Source: Spongiivirga citrea (GTDB taxonomy: Bacteria > Bacteroidota > Bacteroidia > Flavobacteriales > Flavobacteriaceae). From it: a stretch of DNA of 64,000 bases. How positions within the stretch are numbered: position 1 is the first letter of the stretch; each line of letters begins with the position of its first letter. Shown piece by piece: positions 33,207 through 41,306 of this stretch. The translations under genes and the position numbers were made by a program. The stretch covers positions 124,001-188,000 of the forward strand of contig NZ_JAABOQ010000003.1 in the NCBI RefSeq assembly GCF_010671565.1. The letters run 5' to 3'. The notes under the pieces were generated by a model, which was not told where the DNA came from, ran no database searches, and saw only the letters and a program-made list of their open reading frames with translations.

Positions 33207-33467
33207 TTAAGCCTCAAAAGGCTCAATAGAAACATACGACTTGTTGTCTTTTTTCTTCGTAAACTTTACAATACCATCTACTTTGGCATGTAAAGAATGA
33301 TCTTTACCGGCATACACATTTTCACCAGGATTGTGCGCAGTACCTCTTTGTCTTACGATGATGTTTCCTGCAACGGCAGCTTGACCACCAAATATCTTAA
33401 CACCCAAGCGTTTCGATTCTGATTCTCTACCGTTTTTAGAACTACCTACTCCTTTTTTATGAGCCAT
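33207..33467 (-). CDS. rpmA: 50S ribosomal protein L27
   Basis: The 86-residue protein begins [20 protein letters not shown] and contains [26 protein letters not shown] split over residues 37-62, the typical L27 body. The N-terminal tail reaches the peptidyl transferase centre. No N-terminal cleavage extension of the Firmicutes kind is present. It follows rplU by 39 bp in the usual L21-L27 order. Confidence 0.98.
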   Translation of the reverse strand: MAHKKGVGSSKNGRESESKRLGVKIFGGQAAVAGNIIVRQRGTAHNPGENVYAGKDHSLHAKVDGIVKFTKKKDNKSYVSIEPFEA

Positions 33468-33506
33468 TGTCTAAAGTTTTATATTGTTAGTACTTGATGG
33501 AGAAAA

Positions 33507-34229
33507 TTACTTTTCTACTCCACCGTCTAATTTGTCTTGTAATTCTTTTAATTCATCCCACTTACCATCAGCAGCTAATTTAGCTTGTTTTGGCCATGTG
33601 TCAGTAACGTGATTTCCACGAACACCTTCGATGATCTCAGAAATTTTAGCTGGTTTTGCTTTAGCAAGATCTGCAAAGGTTGCAATTCCTGCAGCAACTA
33701 ATGTCTCAGCAATCTTAGGCCCAATACCTTCGATTTTTTTAAGATCATCAGCCTTAGCAGCTTTCTTAGGAGCGGCTTTCTTTGGCGCAGCTTCTTTTTT
33801 AGGAGCAACAGCTTTCGCTTTTGCAGCTGGCTTAGCTTCTTCCTTCTTAGGAGCAGCAGCCTTTTTAGCTACTGGCTTTTCAGCTTTTGCTTTAGCAGGT
33901 GCAGCTTTTTTAGCACCACTTGCTTTAATTTCTTCAATAATGATCTCAGTCAATGACTGACGGTGACCATTTTTTACTTTGTAACCTTTACGTCTTTTCT
34001 TTTTGAAAACGATTACTTTGTCACCTTTCAGGTGCTTTAAGACTTTTGCCTCAACAGCGGCACCGTCTATAGCTGGGGCGCCAATGGTTACTTTGCCAGC
34101 ATCGTCTAATAACATTACATTGTTAAAAGAAACTTTAGCTCCTTCTTCAGAAGCTAAACGATGTACAAAAACCTTTTGGTCTTTCGCAACTTTAAATTGC
34201 TGCCCTGCTATCTCTACAATTGCATACAT
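33507..34229 (-). CDS. rplU: 50S ribosomal protein L21 with C-terminal HhH extension
   Basis: The 240-residue product starts with a full L21 domain (1-102, MYAIVEIAGQQFKVAKDQK, KKRRKGYKVKNGHRQ). A linker of about 55 residues rich in Ala, Lys and Pro follows, then a helix-hairpin-helix-like domain (about 160-240) with LKKIEGIGPKIAETLVAAGI. L21 alone is about 103 residues; such fusions are known in Bacteroidota. The extra domain could bind nucleic acid, but its role is not established. It is the upstream gene of rpmA. Confidence 0.96.
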   Translation of the reverse strand: MYAIVEIAGQQFKVAKDQKVFVHRLASEEGAKVSFNNVMLLDDAGKVTIGAPAIDGAAVEAKVLKHLKGDKVIVFKKKRRKGYKVKNGHRQSLTEIIIEEIKASGAKKAAPAKAKAEKPVAKKAAAPKKEEAKPAAKAKAVAPKKEAAPKKAAPKKAAKADDLKKIEGIGPKIAETLVAAGIATFADLAKAKPAKISEIIEGVRGNHVTDTWPKQAKLAADGKWDELKELQDKLDGGVEK

Positions 34230-34360
34230 AGCGTACGTGTTAATTAAAAATTGTTATTTTTTTACAACTAAACCTTTAACAAAAGGACATACCTTTCCTC
34301 AAAAGCGGTTGCAAATATACTTCTATTTAATTAATTGGCAAAGGGTTTTTCGAGCTGTTT

Positions 34361-34816
34361 TTAAGTGGCTTGAGGAATATTTCTGCTTCTTTTAAACAGT
34401 TGCATAAAAGCAAGCGTTAAGACCACTGAAGAAGCGAAGCCCTCTATGATAAGAATCGCAATTAATATACCGGGGCCTTGTGCATATGAGGACCTCCAAT
34501 AGTCTAATAAAGTATCAACAAATGCTGGGTCTAGGTGATACATATAAATAGCCATAAAAACCACAAAAAGTACAGTAGCAATGAAACCCGTTAACAGTCC
34601 TGTTCTAAATCCGCTACCATAACTAAAATTTTCATCAGTGTCTGCCTTATGAAACTTGATAGAACTATAAATACCAAATGATACAATTATCCCATTAAAT
34701 AAGCGCAACCATGGATTTTCGTGCAAACCAAATAATCTTAATATCAAAAAATAAGCAACCAAGCCTGCGAAGATAAATAGTGCATAACGTATAGAAGATC
34801 CTGCCTCTTTTAACAT
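34361..34816 (-). CDS. DUF4199 family membrane protein
   Basis: The 151-residue protein has four hydrophobic helices (about 10-27, 36-50, 68-92, 118-140), with the conserved-looking FSYGSGFRTGLLTGF and YMYHLDPAF stretches of DUF4199. The domain is widespread in Bacteroidota, often near prenyl or glycosyl genes, with no known activity. It stands alone between rplU and the M16 peptidases. Confidence 0.8.
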   Translation of the reverse strand: MLKEAGSSIRYALFIFAGLVAYFLILRLFGLHENPWLRLFNGIIVSFGIYSSIKFHKADTDENFSYGSGFRTGLLTGFIATVLFVVFMAIYMYHLDPAFVDTLLDYWRSSYAQGPGILIAILIIEGFASSVVLTLAFMQLFKRSRNIPQAT

Positions 34817-34933
34817 AATTATCTGATTTTATGATTTATACCACCAAAAAGGTACTGATTTTATCTCAAATAAGGAAACCTAACTTTCTTCAAATTCTAT
34901 TCATCATTCAATCATCATTACTTTAACTATGGT

Positions 34934-34941
34934 TATTTTTG
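34934..34941 (+). promoter_or_regulatory. TAnnTTTG -7 box of the M16 peptidase pair
   Basis: TATTTTTG lies 78 bp before the first M16 gene's ATG in an otherwise empty 200-bp gap; this leaves a leader of about 70 nt. Confidence 0.5.
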
Positions 34942-35018
34942 CAAAAAAGATGTAACAATCCCATTTAGGGTACGTCCTATTACCAGTTAAAAATTCATTT
35001 TAAACAAAAAAAACACTA

Positions 35019-36338
35019 ATGAAAAAACATTTGCTAGCTGCTTCTGTTTTACTTGCCGGATTTACAGCAAGTGCACAAGAAGTACAATTTGAAGAATACG
35101 ACCTTGACAATGGTCTTCATGTTATTCTTCATCAAGATAACACGGCGCCGGTAGTAACCACATCGGTGATGTATGAAGTTGGAGGGAAAGATGGCGATCG
35201 AGAAAGAACTGGTTTTGCTCACTTTTTCGAGCATTTATTATTTGAAGGCACCAAAAATATCGAACGCGGTTCATGGTTTAAAATTGTAAGTTCTAATGGA
35301 GGAACTAACAACGCTACAACCTCTTTAGATAGAACCTATTATTACGAAGTATTTCCATCAAACAATCTTCAACTAGGACTTTGGATGGAATCTGAGCGTA
35401 TGCTGCACCCAGTAATTGATACTGTAGGTGTAAATACACAAAACGAAGTTGTAAAAGAAGAAAGACGCCAGAGTTATGACAATCGTCCCTATGCCGGAAT
35501 CCTAGAAGCTATTCAAAAAAACTTATTTGTAAAGCATCCGTACAAAGATCCTAATGTTGGATATATGGATCATTTAGATGCTGCAACTTTAGAAGAGTTT
35601 TTGGCATTTAAGGAAAAATACTATGTTCCTAATAATGCTGTTCTGGTTGTCGCAGGTGATTTTGAAACAGCCTCTACCAAAAAAATGATTAAAGATTATT
35701 TTGAAGCTGTTCCTAGAGGAAAAGATGTTGAACGTAATTATCCAGTAGAAACTGATATTACAGAGGCTATTAAAGCAAAAGCATATGACTCGAACATTCA
35801 AATACCCGCTTTGGTAAACGGATACCGAACTCCAGGTTTCGCTTCAAGAGACGCTCGTGTGTTAGACATGATCTCTTCTTATTTAAGTGATGGTAAAAGT
35901 TCTAAATTATACAAACGCTTAGTTGACGAGAAAAAAATGGCATTAGCTGTTCAAGCAATCAACTTAGGCCTTCAAGATTATAGCATGTACATTTTGTTTG
36001 CACTGCCTCAAGGTGAAAACACCATGGCAGATCTTCAAAAAGAGATTGATGACGAAATTGTAAAGCTTCAAACTGAATTAATTTCTGATCGTGATTATCA
36101 AAAACTTCAAAATAAGTTTGAAAACAGATTTGTAAGTTCAAACTCAAGTGTAGAAGGAATTGCTAGTTCATTGGCTACATATTATATGTTGTATGATGAT
36201 GTCAATCTAATTAATACTGAAATTGATATTTACCGTTCAATCACTCCACAAGAGATTATGAGTGTTGCTAAAAAATACTTGAAGCCAAACGCACGTGTTG
36301 AGTTAGAGTACTTACCTGAAAGCGCTAAAGAAAACTAA
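35019..36338 (+). CDS. M16 zinc peptidase (catalytic subunit)
   Basis: The 439-residue product has a signal peptide (MKKHLLAASVLLAGFTASAQ) and the inverted zinc motif HFFEHLLFEG (His68, Glu71, His72) with the distal Glu in NEVVKEERRQ. The C-terminal half keeps the M16 second domain (SRDARVLDMISSYLSDGKSSKLY). M16 enzymes degrade peptides in a two-domain clam. It is followed 6-21 bp later by a second M16 gene without the motif, so the pair probably forms one enzyme in the periplasm. Confidence 0.95.
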   Translation: MKKHLLAASVLLAGFTASAQEVQFEEYDLDNGLHVILHQDNTAPVVTTSVMYEVGGKDGDRERTGFAHFFEHLLFEGTKNIERGSWFKIVSSNGGTNNATTSLDRTYYYEVFPSNNLQLGLWMESERMLHPVIDTVGVNTQNEVVKEERRQSYDNRPYAGILEAIQKNLFVKHPYKDPNVGYMDHLDAATLEEFLAFKEKYYVPNNAVLVVAGDFETASTKKMIKDYFEAVPRGKDVERNYPVETDITEAIKAKAYDSNIQIPALVNGYRTPGFASRDARVLDMISSYLSDGKSSKLYKRLVDEKKMALAVQAINLGLQDYSMYILFALPQGENTMADLQKEIDDEIVKLQTELISDRDYQKLQNKFENRFVSSNSSVEGIASSLATYYMLYDDVNLINTEIDIYRSITPQEIMSVAKKYLKPNARVELEYLPESAKEN

Positions 36339-36359
36339 AAAGCATTGAAAACAGAACAC

Positions 36360-38435
36360 ATGAAAAGTAAAATCTTAAGTCTTGCATTTCTATTTTTATT
36401 TACAATAGTCGCGCAAGCACAAATAGACAGAAGCAAACAACCTGAACCAGGCCCTGCTCCTACCATAAACTTAGGAAAACCATACACTTTTAAGTTAAGT
36501 AACGGCTTAAAAGTATTAGTTGTAGAAAATCATAAACTGCCTCGAGTTTCGGCTAGTTTGCGAATTGACAATCCGCCACATCTAGAAGGAGACAAAGCCG
36601 GATTATCTGGTTTAATATCTTCAATGATGGGTAATGGTACAACCACTATTCCAAAAGATGAATATAATGACGAAGTTGATTTTCTAGGGGCTCGTATTGG
36701 CTTTGGATCTAGTAGTGCATTTGCTTCTTCATTATCAAAATACTTCCCAAGAGTACTAGAATTAATGGCCGATGGCGTAAAAAATCCATTATTAACTCAG
36801 GAAGAATTAGACGCAAAACGAGATCAGGCTATCGAAGGACTAAAAGCTGATGAGAAAAATGTTGGTGCAGCGGCAGGTCGTGTTCGAAGCGCTCTTGCAT
36901 ACGGTACAAATCACCCTTATGGTGAATTTGAGACTAAAGAAACATACGGCAATGTAACGCTTGAAGACGTAAAGAAATATCACCGTGATTTCTTCGCAGC
37001 AGAGAATGCTTATCTGGTTGTTGTGGGTGATGTGGATGCAAAGGATGTGAAAAAATTAGTGAAAAAGGAATTTCAGGACTGGAGAAAAGCAGCTGCTCCT
37101 TCAGTGACATATTCCGATCCTAATAACGTACAGTACACACAGATCAATTTTGTTGACATGTCAAATGCTGTTCAATCTGAAATTTCAGTTGTCAACACCA
37201 CTGATCTTAAAATGAATGATGCAGATTACTTTCCGACATTAATCGCTAATCAAATTTTAGGTGGCGGTGGAGAAGGTCGTTTATTTCTAAACTTAAGAGA
37301 AGATAAGGCCTTTACGTACGGTGCATATTCTAGTGTAGGTAGCAACAAATATGGTAAATCATTATTTAGAGCAGGCGCCACTGTAAGGAATGCGGTGACC
37401 GATAGTGCAGTAGTTGAGTTTTTAAATGAGATCAATAAAATTAGAAACGAAAAGGTTTCTGCTGAAGATCTTAAAAACACAAAAGCAAAATATGTTGGTC
37501 GATTTGTACGTGCACTTGAGCGCCCACAAACTATTGCGAACTATGCGCTAAATATCGAAATTCAAAACTTGCCAGATGATTATTATGAGACCTATCTTCA
37601 AAAAATTGAAGCGGTTACTATTGATGATGTTCAGCAAGCAGCGCAAAAGCACTTTGCAGCTAAAAATGCACGTGTTATTGTAACTGGAAAAGGAAGCGAA
37701 ATCGCTGAGTCACTTTCGAATATGCGATATGATGGCAAACCACTTCCTATCAAATTTTATGACAAGAACGGAAAGTCGGTTCCAAAACCAGATTTCAATA
37801 AAGCAGCACCTGAAGGTGTTACGGCTAAATCGGTACTTCAAAAATATATTGATGCTATTGGCGGAGCTGACAAACTTTCAAAAGTAACTTCTGTTTTAAT
37901 TGTTGGTGAAGCGAAAGCTTCTGGTATGACTTTGGGTTATGAGTTGCGTAAGACTAGCAAAAAACAATTTTCTCAAGATATTAAAATGGGGGGGAATTCT
38001 GTTTCAAAACAAGTTGTCAACAAGGATAAAGGGTACATGATGATCCAAGGTCAAAAGAGAGATATGGATGCAAACATGCTTAATGGCTTTGTAACTGAAT
38101 CATATCCATTTTATGAAATGAAATTTGTTGATAATGCCAATATCAAATTCGAAGGAATTGAGAAGGTTGATGGCAAAGACGCTTATAAGATTAAGCTAAA
38201 CGATTCCAAATCGGCTTTATATGATGTTGAAACTGGCTTAAAAGTAAAAGACCTTACCAAAGTAAGTATGGGTGGTCAAACTATGGAAAGTGGTTTAAGC
38301 CTTGGTGATTATAAAGAAGTAGGTGGAATAAAATTCCCATTCCTATACAAGCAGTCTCAAATGGGACAAACTATTGAAACTATTGTAAAAGAAATTAAAG
38401 TAAATGAAGGAGTAAGCGACGCTGACTTTAACTAA
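36360..38435 (+). CDS. M16-like subunit without zinc motif, with C-terminal LolA-like domain
   Basis: The ATG at 36360 gives 691 residues with the signal MKSKILSLAFLFLFTIVAQAQ; the TTG 15 bp upstream is an alternative. Residues about 40-460 are two M16 domains, but the HxxEH position reads GLSGLISSMMG, so it should be inactive. GGGGEGRLFLNLREDKAFTY is the conserved substrate-side loop. Residues about 480-691 form an extra domain like those in outer-membrane lipoprotein-sorting proteins (YIDAIGGADKLSKVTS). It partners the catalytic subunit just upstream. A terminator follows. Confidence 0.92.
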   Translation: MKSKILSLAFLFLFTIVAQAQIDRSKQPEPGPAPTINLGKPYTFKLSNGLKVLVVENHKLPRVSASLRIDNPPHLEGDKAGLSGLISSMMGNGTTTIPKDEYNDEVDFLGARIGFGSSSAFASSLSKYFPRVLELMADGVKNPLLTQEELDAKRDQAIEGLKADEKNVGAAAGRVRSALAYGTNHPYGEFETKETYGNVTLEDVKKYHRDFFAAENAYLVVVGDVDAKDVKKLVKKEFQDWRKAAAPSVTYSDPNNVQYTQINFVDMSNAVQSEISVVNTTDLKMNDADYFPTLIANQILGGGGEGRLFLNLREDKAFTYGAYSSVGSNKYGKSLFRAGATVRNAVTDSAVVEFLNEINKIRNEKVSAEDLKNTKAKYVGRFVRALERPQTIANYALNIEIQNLPDDYYETYLQKIEAVTIDDVQQAAQKHFAAKNARVIVTGKGSEIAESLSNMRYDGKPLPIKFYDKNGKSVPKPDFNKAAPEGVTAKSVLQKYIDAIGGADKLSKVTSVLIVGEAKASGMTLGYELRKTSKKQFSQDIKMGGNSVSKQVVNKDKGYMMIQGQKRDMDANMLNGFVTESYPFYEMKFVDNANIKFEGIEKVDGKDAYKIKLNDSKSALYDVETGLKVKDLTKVSMGGQTMESGLSLGDYKEVGGIKFPFLYKQSQMGQTIETIVKEIKVNEGVSDADFN

Positions 38436-38453
38436 TATTACTTTAATGATATC

Positions 38454-38481
38454 AAAAAAGGAGCTTTAGGGCTCCTTTTTT
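38454..38481. terminator. Bidirectional terminator
   Basis: AAAAAAGGAGC (38454-38464) and GCTCCTTTTTT (38471-38481) make a strong stem with a 6-nt loop. It serves the M16 pair and the convergent EamA gene, whose stop codon lies inside it. Confidence 0.9.
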
Positions 38482-39452
38482 TGTGCTTTCTTGTTCACTA
38501 AATACACGCCACCTAAAATTAATCCGGCTGCCAATATTTGAACAAGCGTAATTCGCTCTCCATCTAACAGTCCCCAAAAAATAGCTACGACAGGCATTAA
38601 GTAAGTAACGGATGTAGAAAAGACAGGATTCGATATTTGTATCAATCTATTAAATAACACTTTTGCCAAGGCTGTACCAAAAACCGATAACAAGAGTACA
38701 TAACCAATGGAGACTAGAACCTTATTCGAAGTCATCACTTCAGTTTTAAAAAAGCCCGTATATATCAAAACTCCCAATGCAAAAGGAACAATAAACAAAA
38801 AAGTCCCAGCTGTTAATCCCAATGCATTTAGATTTTGCAAATAACGCTTTACGATATTCACGTTAAGTGCATACATCACAGTGGAACTAATTACAAATAA
38901 AGAATAATAGTAGTTTTGGTCAGGATTGATACTCGCTCCTTTGAGAATTAGGATTGCTGTACCGCTTAACCCAATTAGTACACCCAATACCTGCATCCAT
39001 CCAGTTTTAATTCTAAACAATAAAACGCCCGTTATGATAGTAATTAAAGGCACTAGTGAATTAAGCATAGATGCCACAGCACTATCAATTTCTGTTTCCG
39101 CATAAGCGAAGAAAAAAGATGGGAAAAATGTACCTAAAAACCCGGCCAAAATGAGATATTTCCAGGAAGCCTTAGGCATTTCTTTTAATTGTTTATACCC
39201 CAAACCAATAACCACAATTCCGGACATGATGATACGCAAAGCCCCTAATTGCATTGCGCTAAGACCAACAAGTCCTTTTTTAATGAGAATGAAGGAACTT
39301 CCCCAAATCAACGAAAGGATAATAATTAAAGCCCATTTATTCGCGTAAATCTGTTTGCGGTACTTTATAAATAAAAAAGCAGCAAGTAAAACAGCAATAA
39401 TTGACTTAATGACTCTCGCGTCCATCCAATCACTAATCGATAAAAGAGTCAT
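38466..39452 (-). CDS. EamA/DMT family transporter
   Basis: The 328-residue protein has about ten membrane helices in two similar halves, each an EamA repeat (IWGSSFILIKKGL near residue 50 and VFSTSVTYLMPVVAIFWG near 275). An extra helix precedes the first repeat. Such drug/metabolite transporters export small molecules or amino acids; the substrate is not readable. The last residues overlap the shared terminator. Confidence 0.9.
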   Translation of the reverse strand: MTLLSISDWMDARVIKSIIAVLLAAFLFIKYRKQIYANKWALIIILSLIWGSSFILIKKGLVGLSAMQLGALRIIMSGIVVIGLGYKQLKEMPKASWKYLILAGFLGTFFPSFFFAYAETEIDSAVASMLNSLVPLITIITGVLLFRIKTGWMQVLGVLIGLSGTAILILKGASINPDQNYYYSLFVISSTVMYALNVNIVKRYLQNLNALGLTAGTFLFIVPFALGVLIYTGFFKTEVMTSNKVLVSIGYVLLLSVFGTALAKVLFNRLIQISNPVFSTSVTYLMPVVAIFWGLLDGERITLVQILAAGLILGGVYLVNKKAQKKEP

Positions 39453-39592
39453 AGGCTTAGTTTACAGGTAATTGATTGGCTTTTTTAACAGGCATCAGCC
39501 AAATTTTAACGCAAAAGTGGCAATTTTCGCTTGAATTAATAGGCCCATTTGATATAATTTTGTCATATTCGCAAATAGATGGCTAAAAAATC

Positions 39593-40093
39593 ATGAAAAA
39601 AGTATTTCCCCTTATGCTTGTAGCACTTTTGGTGTTTACATGCAAAAAACAAACAAGTAATACAAATCCTATTGTAGATAAAAGCACAACTGCCAAAGCT
39701 AGTTTTGCTACTACTGAAAAAGCTGAACTTGTTATAAATGGTATGACCTGTGCTGTAGGATGTGCCGGAACAATTCAAAAAAGCCTTGCTAAGGTTGAAG
39801 GTGTTCAATCAGTAGAAGTAGATTTTGACAAGAGACTAGCAATGGTCGAGTTCAATCCTTCTAAAATTGAATTAAGCGATTTAGAAAATACTGTTCATAA
39901 TACCGCTGACTCTTATAAGGTGGTTCTTGCAAAAAAGGTTGACAGTTTTACAAAAGCAGTCGAAAACAAGGAACACACAAAGTGCGCCAAAGATTGCACA
40001 AAGGATTGTTGTAAAGACAAAAAAGAAAAGGCTGAAGCGCCAAATGTTTGCGCAGAAACATGCACTAAGGAATGTTGCAGCGATAAACTTTAA
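39593..40093 (+). CDS. Heavy-metal-associated lipoprotein with Cys-rich tail
   Basis: The 166-residue product begins MKKVFPLMLVALLVFTCKKQ, a lipoprotein signal with Cys17. Residues about 44-110 form an HMA domain with GMTCAVGCAGT (Cys53, Cys57), a CxxxC form instead of the usual CxxC. Residues 131-164 form a tail with ten Cys (CAKDCTKDCC and CAETCTKECC), like a small metallothionein. It should bind soft metals such as copper at the envelope. The neighbours give no further clue, apart from the following DUF7079-like gene. Confidence 0.85.
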   Translation: MKKVFPLMLVALLVFTCKKQTSNTNPIVDKSTTAKASFATTEKAELVINGMTCAVGCAGTIQKSLAKVEGVQSVEVDFDKRLAMVEFNPSKIELSDLENTVHNTADSYKVVLAKKVDSFTKAVENKEHTKCAKDCTKDCCKDKKEKAEAPNVCAETCTKECCSDKL

Positions 40094-40101
40094 TTACCTC
40101 T

Positions 40102-40106
40102 GGAGG
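40102..40106 (+). promoter_or_regulatory. Strong Shine-Dalgarno GGAGG before DUF7079-like gene
   Basis: GGAGG lies 4 nt before the ATG at 40111. Strong Shine-Dalgarno sites are rare in this window and in Bacteroidota, so it is worth noting; it also fixes the start at 40111 over the TTG at 40108. Confidence 0.6.
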
Positions 40107-40110
40107 TTTG

Positions 40111-40473
40111 ATGAAAGAATCGGGCAGAAAACAACTTTGGATCGCCTTGTCAAACTTCTATCTCGATACTGAACTTCAAAATTATCAGTATCTTCATATT
40201 GCTGATGTTTGTAAAGAAATACAATGCTCTTTTGAAGAGGCAAAGGAAATCGATCGAACTGAAGTATTCCCTGTATTATATAAAAATTTATTGTCTGTAG
40301 CTGGTGTTTGGGATGGCTTTGATGAAGAATGGCTTGTAGCTTGTTGCAGCAAAAACCAGGGTAAAAAAGACCAGCCTTTTTTCAAATTTAAAAACTATAT
40401 AAAACTGCTAATCGCTGGCGGTCATTTTAAAGAAAACTGGAAGTCTTTTGACCAAATAGTAAACCCTAAATAA
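40111..40473 (+). CDS. DUF7079-like protein
   Basis: The 120-residue soluble protein has the helical pattern RKQLWIALSNFYLDTELQ, then TEVFPVLYKNLLSVAGVWDG and FDEEWL. This matches small proteins I know as DUF7079, found beside many unrelated genes, with no known function. It begins 18 bp after the metal-binding lipoprotein and may be cotranscribed. The start is supported by a GGAGG site. Confidence 0.7.
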   Translation: MKESGRKQLWIALSNFYLDTELQNYQYLHIADVCKEIQCSFEEAKEIDRTEVFPVLYKNLLSVAGVWDGFDEEWLVACCSKNQGKKDQPFFKFKNYIKLLIAGGHFKENWKSFDQIVNPK

Positions 40474-40520
40474 ACTGAATTTCTGATAGCCTTTTTCAAT
40501 CAAAAGCAAAAAGTCCTTCT

Positions 40521-40528
40521 TATTTTTG
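40521..40528 (+). promoter_or_regulatory. TAnnTTTG -7 box of the 40548 lipoprotein gene
   Basis: TATTTTTG ends 19 bp before the ATG at 40548, giving a leader of about 13 nt. Confidence 0.5.
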
Positions 40529-40547
40529 TGGTAACTAAAAACTCATC

Positions 40548-40973
40548 ATGAAAAACTCATTTTTATTATTAGCTACTTTTCTTCTTGTTTTTGTAAGCTG
40601 CAAAAAGAAAGAAGACACTAAAAAAACACCTGAACTTACCCAAATGCAGCGCGTTATGGAAGTACATGACGAAGTAATGCCAGAAATGGGTACCATAGGA
40701 AGACTTATAAAACAATTGGAATCACAACCGGACAGTATCAGCAGTAAAACGGAATATAAAAATGCGGTTGCCGACCTAAAAGACGCACATGACTATATGA
40801 TGACCTGGATGGGGGACTTTAGCAAGCGTTTTGATTATGATGAATCAATGAAAGGAAAACCATTATCGGAAGAAAAGAAAGTTTGGTTAAATGAGGAGGA
40901 AGAAAAAGTAAAGATTATGCGCGATAAAGTGGTCAACAGTATCGCAAATGCAAAAACCCTATTAGGTAATTAG
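40548..40973 (+). CDS. Helical lipoprotein, often called viral A-type inclusion protein
   Basis: The 141-residue product begins MKNSFLLLATFLLVFVSCKK, a lipoprotein signal with Cys18. The mature part is one long helical unit with MEVHDEVMPEMGTIGRL (about 38-54) and a central DAHDYMMTWMGDFSKRF (about 87-103), rich in Met and His. Similar proteins are labelled viral A-type inclusion protein by weak similarity; no function is proven. It is a single-gene unit with its own -7 box and terminator. Confidence 0.7.
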   Translation: MKNSFLLLATFLLVFVSCKKKEDTKKTPELTQMQRVMEVHDEVMPEMGTIGRLIKQLESQPDSISSKTEYKNAVADLKDAHDYMMTWMGDFSKRFDYDESMKGKPLSEEKKVWLNEEEEKVKIMRDKVVNSIANAKTLLGN

Positions 40974-40982
40974 TTAAAATAA

Positions 40983-41010
40983 AAAAGGAGCGATTTAAAT
41001 CGCTCCTTTT
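40983..41010. terminator. Perfect palindromic bidirectional terminator
   Basis: A 28-bp perfect palindrome built on AAAAGGAGCGATTT and its complement lies between the convergent genes at 40973 and 41015. Confidence 0.92.
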
Positions 41011-41014
41011 AAAA

Positions 41015-41251
41015 TTACATCGGCCGTCCTTTCAACCGTTTTTCAATCTTCCGCTTTACTACGGTTAAGCGCTTCATCAAATCCATGATTTGCGCGTCGC
41101 GATTCTTTTTATATAGTTCATTTAAACTCAAGATCAATTCTTTTACCTCTCTAGAAGCAACTATGCGCTCGCTAGTGGTTTGAAATGATGTTTTTCTCGT
41201 TTCGAATTCTTCTGCTCTTGCAATTAAATCCATGTCTTCTTCTGTTAACAT
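41015..41251 (-). CDS. Small helical protein, hypothetical
   Basis: The 78-residue cytoplasmic protein is almost wholly helical and highly charged: MLTEEDMDLIARAEEF, then ELILSLNELYKKNRDAQIMD and a basic C-terminus VKRKIEKRLKGRPM. Family and role are unknown. It lies 55 bp downstream of brnQ and may be cotranscribed with it. Confidence 0.65.
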   Translation of the reverse strand: MLTEEDMDLIARAEEFETRKTSFQTTSERIVASREVKELILSLNELYKKNRDAQIMDLMKRLTVVKRKIEKRLKGRPM

Positions 41252-41306
41252 TTATGCTCCTAAATTACAATCCAACGCGATTTTGCTAAGTACATTTAAC
41301 AAATGT

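Noticed and set aside
33631-33960. Long open frames on the strand opposite rplU
   Set aside because: They mirror the Ala/Lys-rich linker of L21, which leaves the opposite strand free of stops; there is no start context or known domain.
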